Shown here in pieces: positions 12,401 to 24,400 of a stretch of DNA of 64,000 bases. Position 1 is the first letter of the stretch. Every line of letters begins with the position of its first letter. The notes beneath the pieces are model-generated. The model had not been told where the DNA came from and searched no databases. It saw only the letters and a program-made list of their open reading frames with translations. The position numbers were made by a program, and so were the translations under genes. Source of the stretch: Amphiura filiformis (taxonomy: Eukaryota; Echinodermata; Ophiuroidea; Amphilepidida; Amphiuridae); contig NC_092639.1 of assembly GCF_039555335.1 (NCBI RefSeq), positions 35,073,293 to 35,137,292 of the forward strand. Reading direction: 5' to 3'.

Positions 12401-15400
12401 TATATCAATTAATTTCATACGATTTCCAGAAGCTTAGTTATGTTTATTGGATAAAAAAGTAGAACTTTTACCTTCTTAGTTTTTGCCATTTTTGCCAGCA
12501 AAAACTGTTTTTGCTAAGTGGAAATAAAATGCAGTTAAAACCATGGTTTTTCCATCAGTGGCAAAAAAACTGCAAATTCTGTTTTCCAGCACCCTTAAAC
12601 AGCAATTTCAAGAATTTTTAGGGGCTGACAGGTTGGCACTTAGATAGCTATTAACCTCCTTTTTGAAGCTGACCCACTTCACAATTCCTGGGATTTGATG
12701 CGGGAGAATATTCCTTAAAGTTCAGGCTGTAGATAGAATGAAGGACTATTCATGACTAACAAGGTTAGATCTTAGAATCTGAACTGTAAAGTTGTGCGAT
12801 CTAGCGGAGCGGCAAAGACGAGGGTCAGCTTAGAGCTGGTCAGGTAGTAGTTGCTAGTTGTTACAAGAGCTCTGGTGCATATACCCTAGTACATATGTGA
12901 CACGATCTGGTCCATGGGTGCCAAAGGAGGCATTTTGGAAAATTGAGTTACTATAATTATTACCTAATACAAACATTGGGCTATCATATACTGAAAACAC
13001 CAAAGGTCTAGCATACCTGGTTCTAAAGTTATGAAGTTTTGTGATGTCTATTTTCTTATGTATTTTATATTGTGTTTTTACTCCATCTTTTTGTCAATTT
13101 CAAATTTGCCACCTTTGGCCCCCATGGACCAGATCATGTCACATATGATGGAACATTGTAGTGACACCAACTGCTATACGGTGGGCCAAAGGCTGAATTT
13201 AACCTGGCACCTTGGTGACAATCCTGTTAAAGGGCTTTATCATGATTTTAGAAGTCAGAACTTATTATCATCATTATTTGTGAGGAGACAACTTACAGCT
13301 GCTGCTTCTTCTGCTGCCGGTAGAGCCGGTAAATTGCTATTTGGCTGTTGTGGTGTTGGACCCGGTGGCGTAGGTGAAACAGCCTGGACATTTTCTAAAC
13401 CGGGAATTGATGCAATCTGAAACAATCAAATTAATTCACAATATTTTAATCACAAACACATCTTATTTACCCATATACACACTGTTGCATACACAATCAA
13501 GACCATAAAGCCACCTACAATGTACATACATACCCCCCAAACACATTGAAATTAATTTACACCCATACACACACACCCCTGTGTGTGTTTGTCACCAACC
13601 GAGGACATTGTGTTTTGCTATCTAACCGAGGACGTGTGTATGATGCTTTCATCGCCTAACCGTGGACTAAAATGGCAGATTTTTTTGTGTATAAACGAAA
13701 CAGAATTTTAGCCATCACCTGCGGACGGTAGTTTTTACACGTGTGGTCCTCGGTTTAAGGCAAATAGTGCTATAAAGCATTTAGCATGCATTTGAGGTCT
13801 TTTGCAGCAGTTTGAGACTGCGGACTGTCCTCGGTTGGAAGTAAGTCCGCAGTTTAGGGTGAAAAATCTTGTGTGTGTCCTCGTTTGCCGGCAAATACAT
13901 ACGCATACATGTACAGTAAGACCCTCTAGACAAATGCCTACTGAGACTGAGAGACTCACCATGGGCAACACAAAACATCACTGTGAATATGTGAAAGTCA
14001 TCAAGTAATCTATTGTTTCAATTTTTAGCATTACTGGTTGCAATTCTGGTCTGCAAAATTTCAGACTTAATTAGACATGCAGATTGTAGAGAAAACACAT
14101 AATCCCCATTCCCCACACTTGTCATGTTTTCACTGTGGGTACAGTGGCGCATGCGGTCCAAGACTCTGACTCAAAATCGGTGAGGTAGCTTGAGGTAGTG
14201 GGTTTGAGTGTTGTAAGGCAAGGCTCTTCACCCCTACTGCCTCTAATGTGGAGGAGGTGTAGGGACTAGGGATCCCCTCGCAGCAAAATTATATGGAGGA
14301 GTCTGGCCCTAATTACTTCAAAAGAGAGATGGCCACTCTGCCACTGATCAAATCTTGCCTTTCGGAAGTTAGGCAAATAAGTTTGTATATTTGCATGTTC
14401 CTTTAGGCAACCAAATATTTTTGCCATTCGGAATGTTTGGACACTCACCTTAGCTTCCAAAATATTCATAGTAACCTCCAATCTTTGTATTCTTGTGTTT
14501 AGATGTGTCAATTTCTGGTAAAAACAAATGAAAGACATAATTTGTATGGAAACTGCAAATACAGGTGAGGGTGTTGGTGAGGGAAGTAGGTGGGGTGATG
14601 GGGTCCACCTCCCCCCCCCCAGGAAAAATTTACAGAAGGTTCTCTTTTTCTAGGAAAAATGTTTTAAATTAACCCTTTTTGAAGGAAAAATTCACCTTTT
14701 TTAATTCCTGCACGGAGTGCACCCTAAAAGACACTTTTCTCTAAACAATAAAGTAATACAAATGAAAATCTAAGTTTGGCAACATTGGATTTTGACCTCC
14801 CCCCCCATGAAAAAAATATGATATTTGCAACTTTGTGAGGGCGCTGTTCATAAAGTAAACAACTGATGTTCATAAAAATCTGTAGATGTGACATTTCAAA
14901 TATGATCTTAAACATTCATAAACATTAAAAAGATATATTTTGTCAGCAAGCGTGATTTTATGGGGGTTAAACTTGCATTTTGGCAAATGACATGCATAAT
15001 ATTGCGCAATTTTAGCGATGTGGCAAATCCACCCGCATGTGTGCAATCCATTTTTTTTTTTTCATTTTCATGAAATTGAATTCCAAATTGATTTATAATG
15101 CCATTTCCATTTTAGGCAAATAGACCCCTCTAAAATTTCCACCTATTTCAAAAGTCAGATTTGATGGTAATAATAGACCCCGCCCAATATTTGATCGGCC
15201 ACCATGGGAAAAACGATAAGGGCTAGGGATCTAAAACTTGTGTTTTTCTCTAATAGCTATAGGTACAACATTTGAGTGAAATATAAAGAAATTCTGAGAG
15301 GGCAGTGCGGGAGCCACCTGTTGAATTGATAGGAATGACCCGTAACACACCGACATCGCCTGGTTAATAATTACTTGGTACAGCAGAGACACTAAAATCA

Positions 15401-18400
15401 ATACACAGGATCGATACACATGAATGTGTTATGCACGATTTGATATTCAGACGATAAATCTTTGGATACCGGGGTAGAAAATGATGAATATCTCCCGTAA
15501 TTTTTTTATTCTAAAGCCATATTTTTTTGCTTGCACTTGAATATATGTGTTGAAAGGATATGATAGTCGTTAGCTTGCGTATTGCGAAAGAACTGTGCGT
15601 ATTGAGCTCAAAAACTGACGTATCCTGTTTATATGAGCCGAACTATTAATAGCGCAGCGTATAGGCCACTCGTGGAGGCAGTCTAGAAGCAGATGACATC
15701 ATGGCGTATCATGCTCACTCACGCACAGAGAGGTCAGTCACCGGGCTATTGTCAGTAGCCTTATTCGGATGTTCCTCGGCCCATAATGCGTCTCAAAACT
15801 ATTAAACAGGTTGGAAAATGACCATGCGTGGCTGTGGATTCAACCTACCATGGCGATTTCTGCCATGAAGATATCGGGGCGATGACACTGTGCGTAAGTG
15901 AATCACTGATTTATGCCTATAATTTTAATTCAAATGTTGCATTTCTACAGGCATCTAAATACTTACTTGTTCACATACACAGGAAAACTTATTAAGAAAA
16001 CGTGTGCTGTGTGTAATAAAATGGTTGAGGAAGGCCAACATACGTTTCTGATGAATAGCTCCCACCTGAAAGAAAGATAAAGATCCACATAAATAGCTGC
16101 TACCACAATGTTCATTATACAGTACTGAATCATGTGTGGTTTTTCTTGAAATTTGATAAAATAGCAAAAGCCCATTGACCACTGTGTAAATAAAAGCTAT
16201 AAACCTGGGGTATTGGGCTTTTGCTATTTTATCAAATTTCAGGAAAACCGGGTATGGCGCATATAGGAAATATATTTGGAATGAATTTGACATGTCCTTT
16301 GACCCGATCATGGATGTTGAAAAATTTGACCCCCTGCAAAAGGCTGTTGAACTTTGACAGGTTTTGACCACATCTCCAATTTTAACTATAAAACATGTCA
16401 CAGTAATGAAATGATTGGTTTTTTTGTTCCTTGTATCAGTAGCAGGACTTTCATTTTGAGGAGAGCTAGAGCTGTCACTCTCCTACAGCTCTCCTTAAGG
16501 CCAGAGTAATGGAAGACACATTCGTCCACGACCAAATTTGAGAATTTTTGATATTTATCAACACTAAGATGTATTCTTTCACTTGAAACTGATAAAATAC
16601 AACTTGCTAATATTTATTCGCATTTTTGCTTGATTTATTTCACTCTTTTCAACTCTAAAAAGTCACATGGCTCAAGACAGCTTAGTAAATTGGCGGGAAA
16701 TAATGAGTCGGCAATGCGCGAATGCGAAATATTGTGATTACGCTGCGTGATTCGGCGTCGCGTGACGCTGTCGCAACTCTGCGCGTATGTCCAACGCAGT
16801 CAATGCGCATTCGGTATGTTGTTAACGCCAGCAAATGTGGTGTAAACAAAACAAAAATTTGCTGTCAAAATGCCACTTAGATTTTTAAATTATTTTGAAT
16901 TTTGGCGCACTGAAAGCAGAGATTATAGATTCCTTGGTGCAAAAAGATGCATATTTAGACCATGCACCAGATACAGCTTTTACAAGTGTGAAAGTCTAGT
17001 CCCAAACAGAAATGTTTGGTAGACTCATAACCGGTGCGATCTTACCTTTCCGATGTTGATTAAGATACTTCTTGCATCGATCCCGAGATGCGGAAAAACC
17101 AATAGTCATTTTGTCCCACATAAATGAATAAATAACAAAAACCCGATCCCCGGTGGACTCACCCAAAAGGTGACGTCACACCATATGATCGTCCCTTATC
17201 CGACTTGGGATCCCCTACCGGACCAAACTTGTAGGGGGTGGCGGGGTCGGGATAATCAACATCGGAAAGGTAAGATCGCACCGGTTATGAGTCTACCAAA
17301 CATTTCTGTTTGGGACTAGACTCAGTACACCGGTCGATCTTACCGCTTCGATGTTGATTAAGATACTTCTTGCATCAACATCTGAAAGATCGATCTAGCA
17401 AGTAACCGGCGGATGGAGGTACAAGATTGGTCAGCATCTGATCAGGGATCGGGAGCGGTAACGATGGTTTTCGCGAGGTCAGAAAATATTTTCCCCAACG
17501 GTCGGGAAACAAAAAGACCACGCGATCACAGACATAAACCTCCTTACTTAATAAGTTTGGTGGTTAAGAATAGCGACACTGGTTCTTACCATGCTGAGTA
17601 TTCTGTATAGTCTGAAAACCTGGTACCCGTACACCACCGTATTATGATCGCCCGAACAATGTCCCGGTAAACCTCCCGCCCGTCTCTGATTACTAACGTA
17701 AGCGGAAGTATCGTAGAGAAGGGCGAAGGTGGCTTCCGGGACACCGCCTGCTAGATCTCCTCAAGGGACAACCGAACCATTGGCGTACGCAGGGGGGGTG
17801 TTACGTGTGTGAAACACCCCCCTTGGATCTGTCAAAAAAATAAAAGGGAGGGGAGAAAAGGAAAAGAGAGAGAGAGAGAAGGGAGGGAGAGAGAGAGGAG
17901 AGAGCGAGAGGGGGGAGAGGGAGGAGGAGAGGTGGGAGATGAGCAAGGCATAGGGGACATACACAATAATATCATAGGCCTATGGATGGCTTACAACCCC
18001 CACACAAATTATCTCAGTGTGTTCATTGTTGAACATGTTAACACCCCCACACCCCAGTCATCACACCCCTGGCAACGTCACGTTACATAAAGCTTTTAAT
18101 TGTTAATTGACATGGATATACATGTTTACACCAACACCCACCTCCCACATCATCACACCCAACACCCCTCCCCAGCAACGTGCTTAAAAGTATTAATTGT
18201 CAACCCCATCATCGATGCATCACGCTTGCAAAACTGCATATCTTACACCGCATTGCGCCATGTTATCAGCTGAAAACCGTTTGCAATTTTTTTGTCAAAA
18301 CATAGTGAAGTACCGGTATATATCGCAAGCTTATGTACTTCAGATGATTTTCTTTGTAATCTAAATCTAATCGCTTTTCAAAAAATTAAAATAAAGCATA

Positions 18401-21400
18401 TTTAGACAGTATTTTGCATTGAAATAGAGTAAAAAGTATGCACCAAATGGCTTCAAATTCAATTGGACCTTCATTTTGCAAAATTTCTGAGGACAAACTT
18501 GTTCACAAAAGGCTTCAAAGTTTTTGGCTTTTTGAAACTAAAATTTTACACACTAATAGTGCCAAAATAGTTCACCAAATCGCTTCAATTAGGTCTTCAT
18601 TTTGCTAAAGTTTCTTACTTCTGAAGGGGGTACACCCCCCTCAGACACCCCCTCCCTCCCCCACCATAGCATAGTGGATAAACAAGTGGCCACTTTCGCT
18701 TCTGCTTTCGATATTTATCAATTTGTGTTTAACACAATTTACAGGCCTACAATTAAATTAAAGGGAAAAGTTGTTCACGAAAGGCTTCATGGACCCTCAT
18801 GTCACAAATTTTCGGCTTTTTCAGACTAAAATTTTACACACTAATAGTGCCAAAATGGTCCATCAAATCGCTTGAATTAGGTCTTCATTTTCCAAAAGTT
18901 TCTTAGTTCGTGGGGGCACATCCCCCTCAGACACCCCTGGCGTCGCGAAAGCGCTGGCGATGTCCTTCGTGCCATGTTGATTATTTTTTATCATCACACC
19001 CCCTTGAAAAATTCCTGCGTGCGCTACTGAACCGAACGGTATACCCAAGATGATGAGATAGCTCGTGTCGAGTGGGTCGTGGGACGCTTGAAACCTTCAT
19101 GATCCCCCGGACCCCACCAACACCTGGACCAGCCATTGCGACAGCGGCTGGACCGAAAACTCTGTAAGGGTGATGAATGCGGTCGTGAGTCCCTCGCAAG
19201 GCTTGTGTTCGGAAGAAATAGTGCTGCAGCGCCTTATCGGACACCCCAGCCTATCTTTGGCTTCAGCCAACCTTGCCCAACCCTGGGGATTGGAGAGGGG
19301 CGAATGTCGGTATGCACCGCGCCCGTTCAGAGTCACGAGAACAGAGCGCCCGAAACAGTGTCGCTCCAGTGTTTGTGAACACGGAAGCTAACCTCGAGAC
19401 CGTGTGCAACTCAGCACCGCCGTCCCGAAGCCAACGCCAAACCGGAAAGCCATCTTGAGAGTTACGTATTTAAGCGTCGCTTTTGACGGAAGGTCAAAAG
19501 GGTGACCCTTAAAGTAATCTAAGACTGTGTTGGGATCCCTTAGGAGGATCACTTTCCTTTTTAGGTAGACACTGTTGAACATACCGTCGAGGCGTGAGAC
19601 TAATAAGGTAACCATCGGCTATGATAGTCGACCCGTCTCGAAACCTCGGTGAATGGAGAGGACAGCAGATTTATAGCTGGCCCCAGTGGCCCGCTGAAGC
19701 CTTGCTTGGCACTTTTCTGTCAGAAACACCGGAACTAGCAGCACAGAGGCTCTAGCGGGAGAGCTATTGGTCTCATTGCACCAAGCGTAGTATGGAGCCA
19801 GACTCTGGCTATACGTACGGAGGGTAGACTTCCGTCTAGCCCCGGCGATGAGAAAAACAGCTTCTGATGAAAAGTATCCCTCCGCTGCGTGTTCCCTGGT
19901 AAGGGCCATGCAGCTAACTGCAGGTGCTCTAGTGATAGACTGGTACCTCCGCTCCGGGCATCCGGAGTAGATCTGGTACTGGGGAGTGCCAGCGGCCTTG
20001 CCGCTAGCAGAATGACAATGCAGTCTTCCCACCCGATCTTGGCCACCACCCTCATGAGTAGTGAGATCGGAGGGACTGCATAAGCTGTCATCCTCCCCAG
20101 TCTATGGACAGAGCGTCCACGGTGAATGCTTGGGGTCCGCGACCCTTGAGCAGTACACCGGCAGTGGATGATTGCGATGAGAGATGCGAACAGATCTTTC
20201 GAGGGTGGTACATCCCTTGAAGATCGTCTGAGCGACCTCGCGGAGCAAGGGACCATTCTGCTGGTCCCGACACCCTTCCTCGTGACAGATTGTGCGCGAG
20301 GATGCTGGTGACGCCTCGCGATGTGTATCGCTCTCATCGTAATCTGCCTGAACTTGCACCACCCTATCAGGTGTCGTGCATGCAGGCTCAATCGTGGTGG
20401 CCCGAGTCCCCTTGTCTGTTGGGGTAGGCTACCACGGTTGTGTTATCCGTCAGGACAACGGTATGTGATTCCACGATCACCTCCTCGTAAGCGAGGGAGG
20501 TTGATGTGAAACTCTGTCTCTATGGCCCCCATAGGCCCGAGACGGAGTCTCCGTGGATGTGGACCCCCAGCCCCGCTTTTGGCGCTATGGTCGCCACTAC
20601 GTGACATACCGGGGTGCAGGAAACCTGACACCCTGGGTCAAATTGGGCTGATGGGTCCACCAGCAGAGTTCCTCTCGCGCGATCTCCGACAACGGAACCG
20701 CGAGGGGTATTGGGTGACGACTGGGCCTGCAAGCAGGCTAGAAGGTGTAGTTGGGTAAGCCTAACGTAGAACCGGCAGTACGGTACGAGGTCTACCATAC
20801 TGGCCATTAGGCCTACCACCTTCATCCATGCCACAGCGGGTTTTGCCCGAGACTCGCCAAGAGTCAGGCACACCGCACCATGTTCGTCACCCGCTTTCGG
20901 GTGAGAGCACCGCGAACCCCTCCGTGAGGGTGATCTGGGCCCCTACAAATAGTGGTGTTCTGCGTCGGGACCACGCTGGACTTTTTTGAGCTGATCAAAA
21001 GAGCCAGGGTCCCGCACCCTACGGACTATCACCCCCATGAGACCCGTAGTCTTCAGTGGAGTGCGTCCGTATATGAGCCAAACGTCCAGGTAGCAACTGA
21101 TGTTGACACCCCTGTGCTTCAGGTACGCTGCCACCGCTCTGACCAAGAGTGTTAAACACCCTGGGAGAGATGGACAGGCGGATGGCGGTATCAAAACTGG
21201 TAATTTTGATCCTGTACCTAGAAGCGCAGATGCCTCCGATCTTGAGAGGCGATTGGCATATGCAGATAGGCGTCCGAGAGATCTAGCGATGCTGTTCCCA
21301 TGCCCCTGATGGGGCAGGCTAGCACCGAGGCAAGAGTCCCCATTCTGAACCTCTTGGGCCTGAAGAACGTGTTCAACAGCCTGCGGTTCCGGATGGGGCT

Positions 21401-24400
21401 CCCGTCGCCGGTCTTCCTTGGAGCCAATGGCTCCAAGATCACCCGTAGAACGGGGGGTAGACCGGGACACTCGCCCGCTTCGTGAGAAGCTGTGTGATCC
21501 CTGTCAGTAGTGCCCGACGCTGGGGGCCGTCTGACGGCACTACTGTGGACCTCTGAAATGTGCAGACGAATGTGGGGAGACTGGGTTGCCAGTCTGTAAC
21601 CCCCACTCACCACTGACCATACCCAGGCGCTCAAAGAGATGGTTTCCCACCTCTGGGTGAAAGCCATAGCGGTCGCCCACTGGGAGATCCCCTGTGGAAA
21701 AACCGCTGAGCCCCCAGGAATGCTCTGCCTAGCTTCCCTTGGAAGAGCGCTTGCTCTTCTTCGGGCTTGCCAGCTGTTCCTGTGCTACCCTTGCGCCTCC
21801 CAGAAATGGGTGCTGCAGAGGTAGTGGGCTCGGGTACGGTTGGTGGTGCACGGCCTGCTGAAGTCGGAGCTCCTACCCATGGTAAGGGCAGTTTCCGACC
21901 TCTTCAGAGTGCTCCCGTTGGTAGCTTCTTTGCACGGTCCTCCACCGTAGCGCAGAAGCAACCAAAGAGAAAGAGGACCCTGCCTTTCCATCGCGTTGAG
22001 CGATTGGAGTGGCAGGCCCCTCCCCGGCGCTGAGTGGACACCCTATGGGCTAGGCCCATGGAGCTCTCGTTGAGGCTAGCTGTTAGCACCGCTAATAGGC
22101 TCACCTCGCGGAAGAGCTCAGATGTTGTCTGAGCGTGATACGCTTGACGACATCTGGGTCCCTCTCGGATCCCCTCAGGTAGGTCCCGTGGTCCTCCCGC
22201 GTTACACGCAGAGGAAGCGTGCAAGCACGCGGCGTCATAGCTCTACTGAGCTCGACAGCCCTCACGATATCTACCCGTGAGGTTTGCCGGGAATGAGAGT
22301 GCAGGCGTCCCATGTGAGGAAGCAGCAGCTGAGCATCCTACTGAAAGGATCCCTGGTCCTCCTCCATGGACTCCCCTTAGGGGGTGTCCGGAGGAAGATC
22401 AGTGCTGTTGCTCCCCTCGCGGGGCAGCGGGGAAGGAGATTGTAGTGATGTCACTACCGGACTCAGCTTCCGACTCCTTTCCCTCGCCCACAGTATCCGT
22501 ATCATGCTCCGATGATGACGGTAACTGAGGACGGGCATCTGAAAGCGGGTAAGAAGGCATAACCACTGTGTGGCTCGCCGACTACCTGCCAGCAGAAGAG
22601 GGAGTACTCCCGCAAGACCCTGAGGTATCCGCCATGGCACCACTGGGTCCGCATGCTCTCGCAGCCGTCGTCCTAGCGCTAGCAGCACGGGGCCTACCCT
22701 GATCAAGATCTGGGTTAGCCCCATGCCGGCTGGCCTGGTCAACAGCTGATGTTGGTACTGCGTGGCCATCGCTAGGCGACACTTGCCACAGTGCTAGGCC
22801 GTGGAAGAAACACCCTGCGGCGGGTACCACGGGGCATACCCAGCCGGCAGCTGACCCTGAAAGGATCCGCCACCAGGGTAACCCCATGGTACTGCAGTAC
22901 CAGCACCGCCTCCCCTTGTTGCCACAGAGACTGTGGCGACTAAAGCGCGGTGCTGCGGTACCGGTGCGGTATCAGCGTGGGTACCCGTGAGGGTTCCCAA
23001 CTGTCGACCGCTGTACCCTCGCCACACTGCGTTCCCTGTTTGGGGGATCAAGCTGTGTGCTGGCGTGGTACCGGCGCGGTACTAGCATGGGTACCCGTAA
23101 GGGTTCCCGGTTGTGTACCGCTGTATGCGTGGTTCCAGCGTAGGTGCCCGTGAGGGCTCCCGGCTGTGTACTACTGTACCCATGCCTCACTGCGTTCCCC
23201 GCAAGGGGATCAAGCCGTGTGTATGGGTACCCCGCTATACCGGCTGTCCCTTGGCTAGAGGGAGCTTGCCTAGTACCACGGGTAGCTGAGCGCATACCCC
23301 CGATCAATCACCTCGCCACCTGAATAGGCAGCGTCAATCAATGGAGCTATGCCCTGTTGATTTGACAGTGATCGATCAAGAGAGGGTAATTGACCCATTG
23401 ACGGTAATGGATCACCCACGCTCCGCTGGCTCTCGAGGACATAAGTGGGTTGTTGATCAGCTAGGCTGTTCAAGCTACTAACTGTACCCTCTAGAGCTTC
23501 GCCCAAGGTCGCTGTGTGTGGCGGACCACTCACGGCAGCTATGGGCGGGTGCATAGCGGCTACCACTGAAGTCAAGCCGTGCTCGCCTTTGTAGCTGCCA
23601 CCGAATGCACCTGGGTCGCTGTCCCGTGAGAGACTGCGAGCCCAACCCCTGAATAATCGCCAGCCAGTCCCTGTGGACAGCCAGCAGCTATTCTAGGGCC
23701 CAGGGTATCACTCGGCGGTCCCGCCATGGAACGCTGCCGTGTGACAACCCCAGTTGGTTCTGCTAAGACTACACCCACAGCGTTAGCCGCGGTATCGTCT
23801 CTGCTGAACCCATGCATGCTAGGGTTCAACCCAGGCAAGCCCGGGGTCCCCTTGCATGCTGCCCGTCGCTGGCTACTACTGTGGCTGTTTGAGCCCGTAG
23901 ATATGCCTGCAACAGACGGGTGTCCTCCTGCTAAAAACCCGTGAGGATTTTCGCTAGAGGACTGGTATCCTCCTGCTACAAAACCCGCTTAGGGTTTTCG
24001 CTGGTGGTTACCGCTCTGCTGCCTGCTACTTTGCTCCGACGTATAGTCAGTGCTTTCGCTGGCTGCTGAGCCTTTGGACGCCGCTTAGCAGTCCCGAAGG
24101 AACCGCTTGCTTGTCCGGGGCCTGGAGCCCCCTTAAGCAGACCTGCCATGACCCATAGGGGCTGTCACAGCAGAATCTACCGTGTCGACTGGTATCCTCC
24201 TGCTGCAAAACCCGCTAGGGTTTTCGCTGGTGGTTACCGCTCTGCTGCCTGCTACTTTGCTCCGACGTATAGTCAGTGCTTTCGCTGGCTGCTGAGCCTT
24301 TGGACGCGCTTAGCAGTCCCGAAGGAACCGCCTGCTTGTCCGGGGACCGGAGCCCCCTTCAGCAGACCTGCCATGACCCATAGGGGCTGTCACAGCAGAA

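Noticed and set aside
14266-14538. 90-codon minus-strand ORF
   Set aside because: Only the portion between 14514 and 14449 is coding (WASHC3 exon 3); the rest is intron read-through.
15955-16401. 148-codon minus-strand ORF as a single-exon gene
   Set aside because: Its C-terminal part is WASHC3 exon 2; the upstream part is intron with a hairpin. The splice sites and protein match favour the exon.
17761-18090. Arg/Glu-rich ORF and its antisense Ser/Leu/Pro ORF
   Set aside because: Translations of a GAGAGG purine-rich tract.
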